A DNA stretch of 31,434 bases from Barthelona sp. PAP020. Its lineage: Eukaryota > Metamonada: BaSk clade. The notes beneath the pieces are model-generated. The model was not told the DNA's origin. It ran no database searches and saw only the letters and a program-made list of their open reading frames with translations. Positions 7,131 through 16,574 of this stretch are shown piece by piece. A program made the translations under genes and the position numbers. How positions within the stretch are numbered: the first letter of the stretch is position 1; each line of letters starts with the position of its first letter. The stretch is taken from positions 1-31,434 of the forward strand of contig JARQWU010000107.1 in NCBI GenBank assembly GCA_040182905.1, given 5' to 3'.

Positions 7131-9362
7131 ATGTTTAAAGAATTTCAAGCCCATGAATCAATTGAGAACAAAAATGCAATTTCAGTTTTAGATTTTGACC
7201 CCAACAACATGAACGCAATTTTGCCTCAAAGTCCCAGATCTCTCGAGGCTGCATTTCGTTTGGGATACGATTTTGATGAGTTAAGATTTATATCATTTGA
7301 AGAATTTATAAAAGAGAACAAAGGAGATTTTTCGAAATACGATTATGAACTATTGTTTAATCATTTTAATAATCGCAGACATGATAAACTAGAAGATATT
7401 AAAGAAAAATACCTGGAGTTATGTGATGAAAAGAATGTTGATTTCACACATTTGTTTAACAAAGACAAATTTTATTTTGATTCTACTGAAGATTCAATTG
7501 AAGATTATGAAATTACGAGTTTAATAGCTAAAGAACAAAATCGTTTGAGTAAGATTCGAAGGAAGCATGAACGTGATATTGAACAGATGACCAAGTTCGA
7601 AACTGAACAAGCTTTGAAAGAAGAAGCAAGGAGAATGAAAGAAGAAAAGGCTAAACGGATAGAACTAAAAAAACAGCAAGAATTACTAGTTAAGCGACAA
7701 ATGGAAGCGAAGAACAAGTATGAGTTGAAGCAAAAACGACTTGAAGAGTATGAAAGAAAAATTAAACGTGAAAATAAAAGACAGCAAGAACAGTATAAAC
7801 ATGAGCAAGAATTGCAAATGCAAATGAAAGAACAAGAATTGAAAAAACAAAAAGAAAAAAGGAAAGAAAGGGAAATCAAGATAAAACAAGTTGAAGAGCG
7901 ACGAAAACGTGTTGAAATGTATAAATTGTGGGAAAGAAAAGTATTGGAGGCCAGAATCCAAAAAATGGAGGAGATAGAGAAAAGGAAAGAAAAAGAAATG
8001 AAAAAAAGAAAAGAAGCAAAGAAACGAGAATTAGAAATGAAGGCTGAAAAACATCATCAAAGAATTGAAGAAAATCAAAGAAGAGAAGTTGCAAAAAGAA
8101 AGGTTGTAGAATCAATGGCTGAAGAAAAACAGCGGAGTTCTGAAGCTAGGCAAGTTCAATTTAAAAAAGAAAGGTTTGAAGAACTTAAATGTATGCAAAT
8201 AGAAAATGATAAAAAAGAAAGAAAAAGAAAGGATGCAATTGCCAGAGCAAAGATGTTTGACAAGGAACGTGTTGAAAGAATAGTTCAAAAACGAATGGAA
8301 ACTGAACTTAGATTGGCTAATTTGGATAAAAGTAAAAGAATGGAGATATTTAAAAGAACATTGGATTCAAAAAGAAAAGAGGATGAATCAAAGGAAAGAT
8401 ATCGAAGAGTCCTTCGCCAAGAAGAAGATGAAAGAGAAAGATTTTTGAAGGAACAGCAAGAAAAGCAACAAAAATTTGAAAAACAACGATTGAATTTGTC
8501 AAAAGTAAAAAAAGAGCATATAATTGAACAGAAAATAAGAGAAATGGATGTGGTTGACAATGTAAGGCGAATGAAAAGACAAGAAGAAGCTAAAAAAATG
8601 GAAATAATGATGAAACAGATGAAAAAGGAGAGAAAAGTTGAAAAAATGCAGCGTTACAAGAAAGCTATTATGCTTGAAAGAAAAAGAATTGCCAATCAAA
8701 CTTATCTTCAGAAACAAAACTTGCAAGAAACTTTTTTAAATAAGAAAAGAAGAAGACACAACAAGCAATTAACTTCAGATTTACAAATTGATGAAAAAAA
8801 TTCTTCAAAAGAATCACAGAAGTGTCCAATCAACACCAAAAACTCATTAAATCAAACGGAAAAAAAAACAATTAAACAAAAGGAAAACGATCAATCAAAC
8901 GAAAAAACAGCAAAAGTTCATCAAAATGTTATTGTTGACACTGGTAGAACAATTGTTGACATTGAAAATCGTGAAAATGTCAAACCAACAAATGAAACTT
9001 ACAGGCCAAAAGTTTTACCAATAAAACAAGGCCATATGAAAGTAGAAGACTCAGTAAATACGAAGAATTGTTTTAAGAATAATAACAGCAAACTCCATTT
9101 TAATTCAACAAATATAAAACAAAACAAACAAGAAGAAATTCGATTATTGATTGAAAAACATAACAAAGCATTGTTTACGCTGATTCAAAAGCAACAAGTG
9201 AATGAAAATAACAGAAATAACCTGATTTCTCAAATAAATAAAGATGATGAAAAAGAAAGATTATTAGAAATATTTGAATGTCAAAGAAATATTGAAAAAG
9301 ACCAAATTCAACATTTGAAAACCAAACAGAAACGTGAACTTGAATTTGCAAAAACTCAATGA
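7131..9362 (+). CDS. CCDC177-like coiled-coil protein
   Basis: The product is 743 aa. A compact N-terminal domain (residues 1-110) carries LPQSPRSLEAAFRLGYDFDE at 31-50. The S-P-R-S-L-E-A motif followed by an R/K-G-x-x-x-x-E-L pattern is typical of CCDC177-type proteins. From about 125 to 545 it is an uninterrupted, highly charged Lys/Arg/Glu/Met coiled coil. Then comes a polar Asn/Lys-rich linker (about 545-670) and a second short coiled coil at the C-terminus. No enzymatic motif is present. Such proteins are associated with ciliated organisms, but a molecular role is not established here. The many antisense open frames below it are composition artefacts of the AAA/GAA-rich coil. The assignment rests on the SPRSLEA motif plus architecture. 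Confidence 0.6.
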   Translation: MFKEFQAHESIENKNAISVLDFDPNNMNAILPQSPRSLEAAFRLGYDFDELRFISFEEFIKENKGDFSKYDYELLFNHFNNRRHDKLEDIKEKYLELCDEKNVDFTHLFNKDKFYFDSTEDSIEDYEITSLIAKEQNRLSKIRRKHERDIEQMTKFETEQALKEEARRMKEEKAKRIELKKQQELLVKRQMEAKNKYELKQKRLEEYERKIKRENKRQQEQYKHEQELQMQMKEQELKKQKEKRKEREIKIKQVEERRKRVEMYKLWERKVLEARIQKMEEIEKRKEKEMKKRKEAKKRELEMKAEKHHQRIEENQRREVAKRKVVESMAEEKQRSSEARQVQFKKERFEELKCMQIENDKKERKRKDAIARAKMFDKERVERIVQKRMETELRLANLDKSKRMEIFKRTLDSKRKEDESKERYRRVLRQEEDERERFLKEQQEKQQKFEKQRLNLSKVKKEHIIEQKIREMDVVDNVRRMKRQEEAKKMEIMMKQMKKERKVEKMQRYKKAIMLERKRIANQTYLQKQNLQETFLNKKRRRHNKQLTSDLQIDEKNSSKESQKCPINTKNSLNQTEKKTIKQKENDQSNEKTAKVHQNVIVDTGRTIVDIENRENVKPTNETYRPKVLPIKQGHMKVEDSVNTKNCFKNNNSKLHFNSTNIKQNKQEEIRLLIEKHNKALFTLIQKQQVNENNRNNLISQINKDDEKERLLEIFECQRNIEKDQIQHLKTKQKRELEFAKTQ

Positions 9363-9619
9363 TAGTTCGTCAAAAAAATTTATTGTTAAACATTATTTTT
9401 GTATTGTTTACCACTGTAGAAATATAATTGTAAAAGATTGGAAGTTTTTTTTTTTGGTTACTATCTATTGCGAATAAAGAGATTTATTAAAAGACATTGA
9501 GCTTCCAATATATAAGATTCCTCTCACTCTGTGCTTTCTGTAAAAAAAAAAAAACATGTTTTCCATGCAAACCACAAGAAAAGAAATCCTTTATTTTATT
9601 ACTTTTTTTATAGAATAAT
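9363..9619 (+). other. Intergenic region between the coiled-coil gene and the YIPF1-like gene
   Basis: This 257-bp tandem gap holds the 3' end of the coiled-coil gene and the leader of the YIPF1-like gene. A gaataaag element near 9471 is a candidate polyadenylation signal. A T-rich stretch (TTATTTTATTACTTTTTTTATAG, shown here in two parts across 9592-9613) lies just before the ATG. No additional ORF or RNA gene is apparent. Confidence 0.4.
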
Positions 9620-10423
9620 ATGAACTTTGATGATTTCTTTGGTGATAGCACCACACCAAATGATCCAGCTTCTTCATCTTCAAACCAAACAAAAAATAAC
9701 GATAATTCCAACACATTTGTTCAAAATGCTGTTGGAGCAATTGCCCAAAAAGCAGTTGAATCTGAAGTTCAAAAGAAAATTGAAAATTCTTTAGATAATG
9801 ATAAGAAAAAAGATGATGATGATAGTTTCTTTTCATTGAGAAGATTTAGATTTTTGGCGGATATTGACACACAAGACTTTATCGATCGTGTATGGGGAAG
9901 TATAAAGCCATTGAATGAAAAGTGGAATGAATCAGTTCAAAAGAAACCTGATTTTTATGGACCCTTTTGGCTAACAATGACCTTCTTCTTTATGACCTTG
10001 ATTTGTACAAATGGAGCTCGTTATGTTCGTATCAATATTTATAAAACGGAACCTGGAGCTTTTCAGTTCCAATTTGGCGATGTAACTCCTTTTGCTATGT
10101 CTTTAATGGGTCATTTATTCATCATGCCCTTATTTATGTACGTTGCAGGAAAAATTTGGTTAATCAATACACCTACTTTCTTTCATTGTATTTGTTTAAT
10201 TGGTTATTCTTTGAGCATTTATATATTCATTTATCCTCTATCGTTATTATTGCCTTCAACGATTGCATTGGTTTTATTATTAATTGGGGCTGGTTTTACT
10301 GGCCAATTTGTTGGATATCAACTGTGGTTGGTTATTGAGAAGGAAAACATTATAGTTCCACTTGTATTTGCAATTTTAGAATTCGTTTTCAATGGCTTTA
10401 ATTGCTATAGACATTTGAATTAA
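9620..10423 (+). CDS. YIPF1: YIPF1/YIPF2-like Golgi Yip1-domain membrane protein
   Basis: The product is 267 aa with the usual Yip1-family plan: a soluble Asn/Ser/Asp-rich N-terminus (about 1-105), then five membrane segments to the C-terminus. Key segments are FRFLADIDTQDFIDRVWGSI, matching the F-D-V-D-T-x-x-V-x-x-R-I/W motif of YIPF1/2, and KPDFYGPFWLTMTFFF, the conserved P-D-L-Y-G-P-F-W entry into the first membrane helix. Further helices lie near 155-175, 182-202, 206-226 and 240-262. Family members sit in Golgi and endosomal membranes, bind Rab GTPases through the N-terminal region and help vesicle formation. The length suits the family. It is convergent with the HAD phosphatase gene. 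Confidence 0.85.
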   Translation: MNFDDFFGDSTTPNDPASSSSNQTKNNDNSNTFVQNAVGAIAQKAVESEVQKKIENSLDNDKKKDDDDSFFSLRRFRFLADIDTQDFIDRVWGSIKPLNEKWNESVQKKPDFYGPFWLTMTFFFMTLICTNGARYVRINIYKTEPGAFQFQFGDVTPFAMSLMGHLFIMPLFMYVAGKIWLINTPTFFHCICLIGYSLSIYIFIYPLSLLLPSTIALVLLLIGAGFTGQFVGYQLWLVIEKENIIVPLVFAILEFVFNGFNCYRHLN

Positions 10424-10558
10424 TTTATTTCTCAATTAATAAAACAATATAAACATGTGTAATTAAAAAAAAATGACAGAATTTTGATAATAAAAAGATT
10501 AAAGAAAAAAAAAATTTTTTTTTATCCAACACTTTGATAATAAAATTGTTATAACCAA
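10424..10558. other. Convergent 3' gap with an A/T homopolymer palindrome
   Basis: The 135-bp spacer between converging genes includes AATAAAACAATATAAAC just after the YIPF1-like stop. At about 10505-10523 there is a run of ten A followed directly by nine T, which is self-complementary. Such a tract could serve 3' end formation in both directions, or exclude nucleosomes; this is inference. Confidence 0.45.
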
Positions 10559-11455
10559 TTAAAAACATGCTACAACTTGATAATATTCTTTCATCAAAGC
10601 AGTAATAGATTCGGCATAAACGGTAGCTTTAATTTCTGAATTCTTCATATCATCTTCATCAGTAACACCTGATAACATTAAACAACTATCACACCCGATA
10701 TTTAGGGCAAATAAAATATCGGTATTCAATCTGTCACCAAACATGATAGTTCTTTTTATATCGATATTTTCAGAGCCAATAATTGTATCAAACATAATCT
10801 TTGAAGGTTTACCTCCTAAAATGGGTTCCATACCCATGGCTGCAGTCAGATAATCATTGATTGCTCCTGCTCCAGGCAAAATACCGTGAATCGAAGGAAT
10901 AGCAGGATCTAAATTAGATGCGTAAAATCGTTTGAAATGGGGTGAATTTTTAACTAACGTTGCTAAACATCCATGAGCATAAATAAAAGAAGGTGAATGT
11001 CCACAAACAACGGTTGAAATTCCAATATCACTCATTTCCTTCGCTTCTTTAACAGTTTTTGGTTGGGAATATACTTCAAAACCAGCTTCTTCAAACTCTC
11101 TTACAAATCCTAACTCTCCAATGACAGCAACACGTTTATCAACTGGATCACAATCTTTTGATAATGGATTTATCAATTTAGATAATCTTTGAACAGTAAC
11201 AAACCCTGCAGTCTGAATTTGTTCTCTTTTAACATGAATATTCATTGAATGAAACATTTTAACATAATCATCTCTTGTTTTTGTACTATTATTCGTCACA
11301 AAAATAACATTTTTATTGAATTCTTGCAAAATACTAATAAATTCAGGAACCAAATCGAGTACATGTTGATCTAAATATAAAACACCATCACAATCAAATA
11401 AAAATGCATCATAATTTGCTAATAACTCATTTAGAGTCGTTTTGGTGTGTGTCAT
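10559..11455 (-). CDS. HAD-superfamily phosphatase, phosphoglycolate/4-nitrophenyl phosphatase type
   Basis: The product is 298 aa and the start gives MTHTKTTLNELLANYD. HAD motif I is AFLFDCDGVLY, with the nucleophile Asp21 and acid/base Asp23. Motif II is FVTNNSTKTRDDY. A C2-type cap domain follows (about 85-200) with VAVIGELGF and VVCGHSPSFIY. Motif III is the lysine of GGKPSKIMFD and motif IV is MFGDRLNTDI, whose acidic residues bind magnesium. This set is that of the IIA subclass: phosphoglycolate phosphatase, pyridoxal phosphatase and yeast PHO13. Those enzymes clear damaged or toxic phosphometabolites such as 2-phosphoglycolate. The length is typical (human PGP 321, PDXP 296). Substrate among these is not resolved. 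No targeting peptide is seen, so cytosolic. Confidence 0.88.
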   Translation of the reverse strand: MTHTKTTLNELLANYDAFLFDCDGVLYLDQHVLDLVPEFISILQEFNKNVIFVTNNSTKTRDDYVKMFHSMNIHVKREQIQTAGFVTVQRLSKLINPLSKDCDPVDKRVAVIGELGFVREFEEAGFEVYSQPKTVKEAKEMSDIGISTVVCGHSPSFIYAHGCLATLVKNSPHFKRFYASNLDPAIPSIHGILPGAGAINDYLTAAMGMEPILGGKPSKIMFDTIIGSENIDIKRTIMFGDRLNTDILFALNIGCDSCLMLSGVTDEDDMKNSEIKATVYAESITALMKEYYQVVACF

Positions 11456-11765
11456 TTTGTTTAAAACTAATAAAAAAAGAGTTTGTCATAAAATAAATCT
11501 GATTGATTCCATCACTAAACCATTATCACTGCTTCAATCAAAAAGAAAAACTTTGAAAATACATTTAAATGTTCAACGATATCAACTTTTCTCTTTAATG
11601 TTAAATTTATGAACTTGAAATACAAGTTTTAACAAAAACTTCAATATTAATCAAGTTTCCTTACCTCACTCAAAAAACAACAATATCGCTAACAACTATT
11701 TATAAATTATTTGTAAAATTCAAATTTTTTTTTAAAATTTGAACAAAAAAAAAAAGACAAAAATA
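11456..11765. other. Intergenic region upstream of the HAD phosphatase
   Basis: The 310-bp gap lies between two minus-strand coding regions. It contains no ORF of note and no RNA gene that I can recognise. The left part is the phosphatase leader, with a T7 tract on the minus strand 24-30 nt before the ATG. The right part is the 3' flank of the upstream gene, with poly-A/T runs and a perfect 10-bp inverted repeat at 11719-11743. Confidence 0.45.
11719..11743. terminator. Perfect inverted repeat in a 3' flank
   Basis: The arms TTCAAATTTT (11719-11728) and AAAATTTGAA (11734-11743) are perfectly complementary around a T5 loop. The structure sits about 23 nt beyond the TAA of the 98-codon ORF on the minus strand, next to an 11-nt A run. 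It might mark a 3' end, but the arms are almost pure A/T and could be chance in this base composition. Confidence 0.3.
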
Positions 11766-12065
11766 TTATAAAAGTGAACCACCGAAAGGTTTTGGAGAAA
11801 AACTTGTTGGAATACCGAATTGCATCAAGAAGGATCCCATGACATGTTCATCAAACTCTTTTTCGATTCTTTCTAACATTTTTTCTTTCATTTCCTCCAA
11901 TTCAACCATCATCAAAGCTCTTTGTTCATCGGTCAATATAGGTGGTGCACCAACAGCATCCCATTCTTGTCTTGGTAAAGGTGCAACAGGTCTAACATTT
12001 GCTCTTGATGGATTTTTCCATTCATGAAGTGTTTCAACACGTTTTTTACGGTTTAATGCCAATTA
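11766..12065 (-). CDS. 98-codon ORF without an ATG, directly after the TRPML stop
   Basis: Directly after the TRPML TAA (complement of 12063-12065), the same frame stays open for 98 codons and ends at 11766. The sequence looks truly coding: codon composition resembles nearby genes, it is rich in Pro, Gly and Trp, and contains ETLHEWKNPSRANVRPVAPL, EWDAVGAPPILTDEQ and a charged helix ELEEMKEKMLERIEKEFDEH. The first codon after the stop is TTG (TTGGCATTA) and the first in-frame ATG is codon 51. Possible explanations are stop-codon readthrough of TRPML, a separate gene with an unseen 5' exon or non-ATG start, a decayed start, or a one-base assembly error (one T fewer would create ATGGCA). No splice acceptor of the local type lies at the junction. 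I do not recognise the family. Confidence 0.45.
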
Positions 12066-13814
12066 TTTCAAAACTTTTAATCTTCTCAATTGTTCAACTT
12101 GATCTTGTTCATGATCTCTAATTTCATTGATTAAATTGTCAATCTCTTCAAAAGTATTCCTTTCTACATCATTTTTATCAGCTAAATCGTGAATTAATTC
12201 ATTTTGAGCATCATTTTGGAAATCTTCAGGTTCAATTTCTAATTCTTCAGTTGCTTCACAAAATGCTTCTTCCATAATCATAATAAAAATTTGAAGTGTG
12301 GCCCAAACAAAAATAATAACATATGAATAAAGATATGCTCTTGCTGGAAAAACACCTGCTTGATTAATAGCTGTAAACGTGGCTAACATATCATCTCCAT
12401 TCAAAACACAAAATTGTGTGATTAAACTTTGGCCAATATCTTCAAATCTGGGTGCAACAGGTGAAAATGCAGCCGTAGCAAACAAAGCATATCCATAAAA
12501 TAATGGCATTGAACCAACCAAAAATTTTGTCATAGTTGGTAATCCTTTTGTTATTGAAAGGACTAAGTAAGAAAGTGAAGGGTAAAACCTGAAATATTGT
12601 AAAAAGGAACATGCAATGAAGAAGGATCCAGACCCTAAAAGGAATAATCGAAACATAAAATGAGTGTAAAACAATGTAGAAGCAAAAAAGAAACTTAGCT
12701 GAGCAACTAACTCAGTAATAGCGAACCATAATAAACAAGTAGCTCCCAAAAGATCAAAAATTGTCCAAACATCAACAATTTTAAAATTATCAGAATAAGC
12801 CAATTTTGCTACATGCATAAAATCAAAAGGATCCACACTATCAGTGGAATCTGTGTCTAACTCAACATCAGTGTCAGGATTAAAAGCTAATAATGGCATC
12901 TCATTTATAGTATCACTTTCGTCATCAGATAAACCATGTGCAATTATTCCTCTATTCGACGTTTTATAATATATACGTAATCGTTTCAAAATATATCTCA
13001 TAATTGCTATCAACCACAGAAAGCTTAACAGTATCATCAAACCAGATAACCCAATTGTCCAAGACATTAACTCAAAAAAGCTTCGATCATCTTGGGGTGT
13101 CAATTTGTTTTCAGCAAGAATCACAGCAGAAAAAATACCTGTGTGTAAACGAGACCTAAATTTAAACTTAACACTCCATTCAACTTTAATACGGTCATAA
13201 TTTCGATAGCCAAAGTCAGGCTCATTATGAAAATGGTTGAACTTGAACTCAATGTCCATGTGATCAAATAGAGCAAAATAATCATGGTCGTCTTGGGCTT
13301 GTCTTAACCAATCACCAATAAAATCGTTTTCATTCAATTGATAAGAAGTGGTGTTCGTCTCTAAATCAGCAAAATAATGAACCCCACTTTCGGAATAAAT
13401 ATTCATACTTTTATATTGGGATATGGTAAGTACAGGTTGTAATATTTCATTAGTAGTTGGATCTCTAATAAATTGATAATTTTCAGCAGTTTCAGATTCC
13501 AACAAATAGTATTGTTCCACAACGTGAGATGTGAAATTAATCAACGTATCAACATCCATCAATTCAATTGCACGATCTCGATTTGACGGTTCAAATATAT
13601 CTTCAATATATTCATCCCCAATAAAAAAATCTCGAAAAGTCGCAGCATTCTTTCCTAAAAAAACATTATCATATGTACCAGGTATCGCAATATATAAAGA
13701 TGTACATATTATAATGGCAATATGAAGACAAAATTTCCACGGAATTATGTGATGCTTAAAAATTTTGTCAATGGGGGAAGTAGTTAATTCCTCATATGCC
13801 GAAAGTCCAACCAT
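12063..13814 (-). CDS. MCOLN: Mucolipin-type TRP cation channel (TRPML)
   Basis: The product is 583 aa starting MVGLSAYEEL. A cytosolic N-terminus leads into TM1 (about 28-47). A long lumenal domain follows (about 50-265), with several N-x-S/T sites such as NFTS and NTTS. TM2 lies near 272-295, an acidic cytosolic loop at about 310-345, and TM3-TM6 between 358 and 520. The pore loop holds FCVLNGDDML at about 466-475, almost identical to the NGDDM selectivity filter of mucolipins, so this is TRPML rather than PKD2. The C-terminal tail is a charged coil (ENDVERN-like, then DQVEQLRRL). TRPML channels release calcium and iron from endolysosomes under PI(3,5)P2 control. A 98-codon open frame follows the stop without spacing. 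The gene is divergent from RPL9, 128 bp away. Confidence 0.9.
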   Translation of the reverse strand: MVGLSAYEELTTSPIDKIFKHHIIPWKFCLHIAIIICTSLYIAIPGTYDNVFLGKNAATFRDFFIGDEYIEDIFEPSNRDRAIELMDVDTLINFTSHVVEQYYLLESETAENYQFIRDPTTNEILQPVLTISQYKSMNIYSESGVHYFADLETNTTSYQLNENDFIGDWLRQAQDDHDYFALFDHMDIEFKFNHFHNEPDFGYRNYDRIKVEWSVKFKFRSRLHTGIFSAVILAENKLTPQDDRSFFELMSWTIGLSGLMILLSFLWLIAIMRYILKRLRIYYKTSNRGIIAHGLSDDESDTINEMPLLAFNPDTDVELDTDSTDSVDPFDFMHVAKLAYSDNFKIVDVWTIFDLLGATCLLWFAITELVAQLSFFFASTLFYTHFMFRLFLLGSGSFFIACSFLQYFRFYPSLSYLVLSITKGLPTMTKFLVGSMPLFYGYALFATAAFSPVAPRFEDIGQSLITQFCVLNGDDMLATFTAINQAGVFPARAYLYSYVIIFVWATLQIFIMIMEEAFCEATEELEIEPEDFQNDAQNELIHDLADKNDVERNTFEEIDNLINEIRDHEQDQVEQLRRLKVLK

Positions 13815-13942
13815 AAAAAAACAATTACATCAGGGGATTTTGAAATGGAAAAAGCAATGAACAAAGTTTGAAAAAAATTTCACCAAAAAATTTTATCATT
13901 TTCCTTTCATATTCATTCGTTGTTGTTTAGCTAGGTTTCGTT

Positions 13943-14543
13943 ATGCGTGCTATTTTATCCTCTCAAACCGTTGAGATTCCTGAGAATGGTATCAATTTTT
14001 ATTCATTTGAATGCTCTAATATTGTTAGTTACTATCGAAGTTAAGAACCGTGTTGTTCGTGTCACTGGACCCCGTGGTGTTTTAGTTCGTGATTTTAAGC
14101 ATGTTAATGCTCAATTTACCATTAAGAATGCCGGTAGAACTTTTGAAGTTGCCATGTTCAATGCTTGTCGTAAGCGTGTTGCTGCATTACGTGCCATCCG
14201 TTCTCATATTTTAAATATGATTACTGGTGTTACCAAAGGATATCGTTACACTGTTGTCGAAATTCATCGTTTGTTCCCTATGACTATTGCTCCTGCTGAT
14301 AACGGAAAGTCTCTTCATATTCAAAATTTTATGCATAATCTTAACACTATTAAGATTGCCATGCCCGAAGGTGTTGTTTGTGTTGCTGGTGAAAAGAGTT
14401 ATGTTCACATTGAAGGTAATGATCTTCAATTAGTTTCTGAAACCGCACACAGATGCAACATGGCTACCAAGGTCCGTGATAAAGATATGCGTAAGTTCTT
14501 GGATGGTGTTTATGTTTCTTCTGTTGGACACATTGATAACTAA
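13943..14543 (+). CDS. RPL9: 60S ribosomal protein L9 (uL6), two exons
   Basis: Exon 1 is 13943-13988 and exon 2 is 14029-14543, giving 186 aa. Splicing joins MRAILSSQTVEIPEN to VTIEVKNRVVRVTGPRGVL, which matches the uL6 N-terminus ([20 protein letters not shown] in animals). An uninterrupted reading would start at a false ATG at 13947 and give a nonsense N-terminus. Two uL6 repeats follow, with VTGPRGVLVRDFKH, GVTKGYRYTVVEIHRLFP and FLDGVYVS near the end. L9 sits near the sarcin-ricin loop and stalk base of the large subunit. Codons are strongly biased to GGT, CGT and GTT, as in highly expressed genes. A candidate AATAAA lies 26 nt after the stop. Confidence 0.96.
13989..14028 (+). other. 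RPL9: Intron in RPL9 (40 nt)
   Basis: It starts GTATCA and ends GCTCTAATATTGTTAG. Removing it restores the conserved IPEN-V-TIEV junction in frame (phase 1: G + TT = Val). The CTAAT is a likely branch-point element close to the acceptor. Confidence 0.92.
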
Positions 14544-14568
14544 ACGAATACCCTTGGCCTTTGCTAAC

Positions 14569-14574
14569 AATAAA
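14569..14574 (+). terminator. Candidate polyadenylation signal of RPL9
   Basis: A canonical AATAAA lies 26 nt downstream of the RPL9 TAA. The other plus-strand ribosomal genes here also carry AATAAA 46-47 nt after their stops (RPL8 at 26144, RPL23 at 29934), so the element is probably functional. Confidence 0.5.
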
Positions 14575-14626
14575 CAAGCGTAAAGAATCTTTTATGATTT
14601 TTATTTTTTTATTTAAAATAACAAAA

Positions 14627-14701
14627 ATGCTTTGGTTGTTGTGGTTTCTGGTCACAATTTTATGCTTCATTCTTGACTTCCTCTTCAAAAACATTCTGTA
14701 A
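14627..14701 (+). CDS. Possible 24-aa hydrophobic micro-ORF upstream of the MED4-like gene
   Basis: An ATG followed by 23 codons and TAA encodes MLWLLWFLVTILCFILDFLF ending KNIL: one membrane-spanning helix with a final Lys. It sits in the 186-bp gap between RPL9 and the MED4-like gene, after a T7 tract as seen before real starts. It may be an independent micropeptide, an upstream ORF of the MED4-like mRNA, or chance in T-rich DNA. I recognise no family. Confidence 0.25.
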   Translation: MLWLLWFLVTILCFILDFLFKNIL

Positions 14702-14729
14702 AAAATAGTTTTGTGATTGTTTTTTTTTC

Positions 14730-16530
14730 ATGCAAATTAGAGAAACAAAGTCGAAAAATGTTCAAAGATTTGATGAATTATTCGAACAAAGCGAAAAATT
14801 GAAACGATTAGTCTCAATAAGTGAGGGTATTTTGAAAAATAAAAACAACAAATCTTTTACCATTAAAAATGCCATAGATATGGGTGCTACAACATCTTAT
14901 CGATTGAGTGCTCCTTCAGGATGGGCTATACCATTTACAAATGAAAGCTTAGGTGTTTCTTGGAAAAGTATGGTTAGTCTGCCAAATTTGCCAAATGAGA
15001 TTTATTATCCTGATGCTAAAATCATTAGTGCTTATTCTTTAACATCAAACAATGAAGCCGCTTCCAAATTTGAAAAATTAAATGAAGAAATGAAAAATTT
15101 GTCTTTTAAAACTGAAGTTGCAAAGGAAAGTTCAAAACTTTCAAATTTTTCTTGTATCTTTGATCATTTAAAGAAAAATAAAAAAGATGAATCCAGTTCC
15201 ACAATGAATGAGGTTGAATCACCATCTGATATTGACGATTTTGACGAAAAAGATAAACATATTGCTGGGACTGGGAGTGAAACTAAACAGTTACATTCTC
15301 CCACACCTCCTAGTGTTGATGAACCTCGAGCCACACCAAAACCACCTGCTGGTATTTTCAAATCTACAACTCCAAAACCTCCATCTTTTGGAACTAGGCC
15401 AGGAATATCTACAGATATATCTTCTTTCTCAACAGATATTTTGAGAAATATTGAAACTCCTAAAACAAGACAATTATCCAAAAGAGAACTATCAACACCA
15501 CTGATAAATGGACCAGGACCAGTTACGGCTATTGGTGTTGAGACTCCTTTAGTTCCACCACCTCAACAAATTCAAATAGGATTTCCTAATGTGGGTACTC
15601 GTGTAAGTTCTGAAAACCTTATTCAAGTTGGGGAACACGTTAAAAGAGAACCAAGTTTTTCATTTGCTCCAAAAGCTGCAACAATTCAGCTAAATAAAAC
15701 AATAGATAATCCTCCAACGTCCTCATCAAATGCTGGATTTTCAACATCTGGTTTGCCAAATATCAATTTAATGGCATCTGGTTTATCTGGAAAAAATATG
15801 CCAACTGCGCCTGTAAGACATAATTTGTCAATGTTGAATCCCTCTCAAGTTAGTTCAGAAAGCATGTCTTATCCGACTTTTACCAACACTCAGAACAACT
15901 TTGGTCAATGGAAAAATGCAACTTCGCCTCAAAATATTCAAAATATTCCAAGTAAACAACAAAGTGCATCCCCCTATAATGTTTCCCCTCCTTCTCAAAC
16001 AACCACAGGGGGTATTTCAATTCCCATGTATAATGCCAGTTCAATAAGTCCACATGCAGTTAGTCCACATGCAATCAGTCCTTCTGCTCTAAATACTGGG
16101 CAACCATCACAAATTCCCGTTCAAACAAGACAAATTGGCATGCCACATCAAATTTCCATTTCTAATAAACCACAAATGCATATGGGAGGGATAAATCAAA
16201 TGATGCATACACCACAAACAGATATGAGATCGGGAATGATTTCGAATGTTGGAAATCCTCTCCAATTTCAACAAATACCAAGAAATGCATACCCGCCTCA
16301 AAATCAAAGGCAAATGTATGGCATGCCTCAACAAAAAATTATGACTATGCAACAACCAATGCAAAACCCAATGCCTAATTATGGTCAAAGGTTTCAACAA
16401 CCAAATATTTCAGCACAACATGCGATTCCTCGAATGCCAAACCAAATGTTGGTAAACATTCCTCAACAAAGAACCAATTATACGCTTCCACAGAATATTT
16501 ATCAACAACAACAACAGCAACAACAACAGC

Positions 16531-16574
<44 letters not shown>

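Noticed and set aside
7505-8726. Several antisense ORFs of 75-124 codons opposite the coiled-coil gene
   Set aside because: They are Phe/Leu/Ser-rich mirror images of AAA/GAA-rich coding sequence, without motifs or leaders.
12063-12065. Genome-wide reassignment of TAA as a sense codon
   Set aside because: TAA ends PACRG, the SIS gene, VOC, WD40, RPL9, RPL8 and RPL23 at the family-expected length, and TAG and TGA are also used, so the code is standard.
13947-14028. Uninterrupted RPL9 reading with the start at 13947
   Set aside because: It gives a non-conserved N-terminus (MLFYPLKPL). The spliced product from 13943 matches uL6 exactly at MRAILSSQTVEIPENV.
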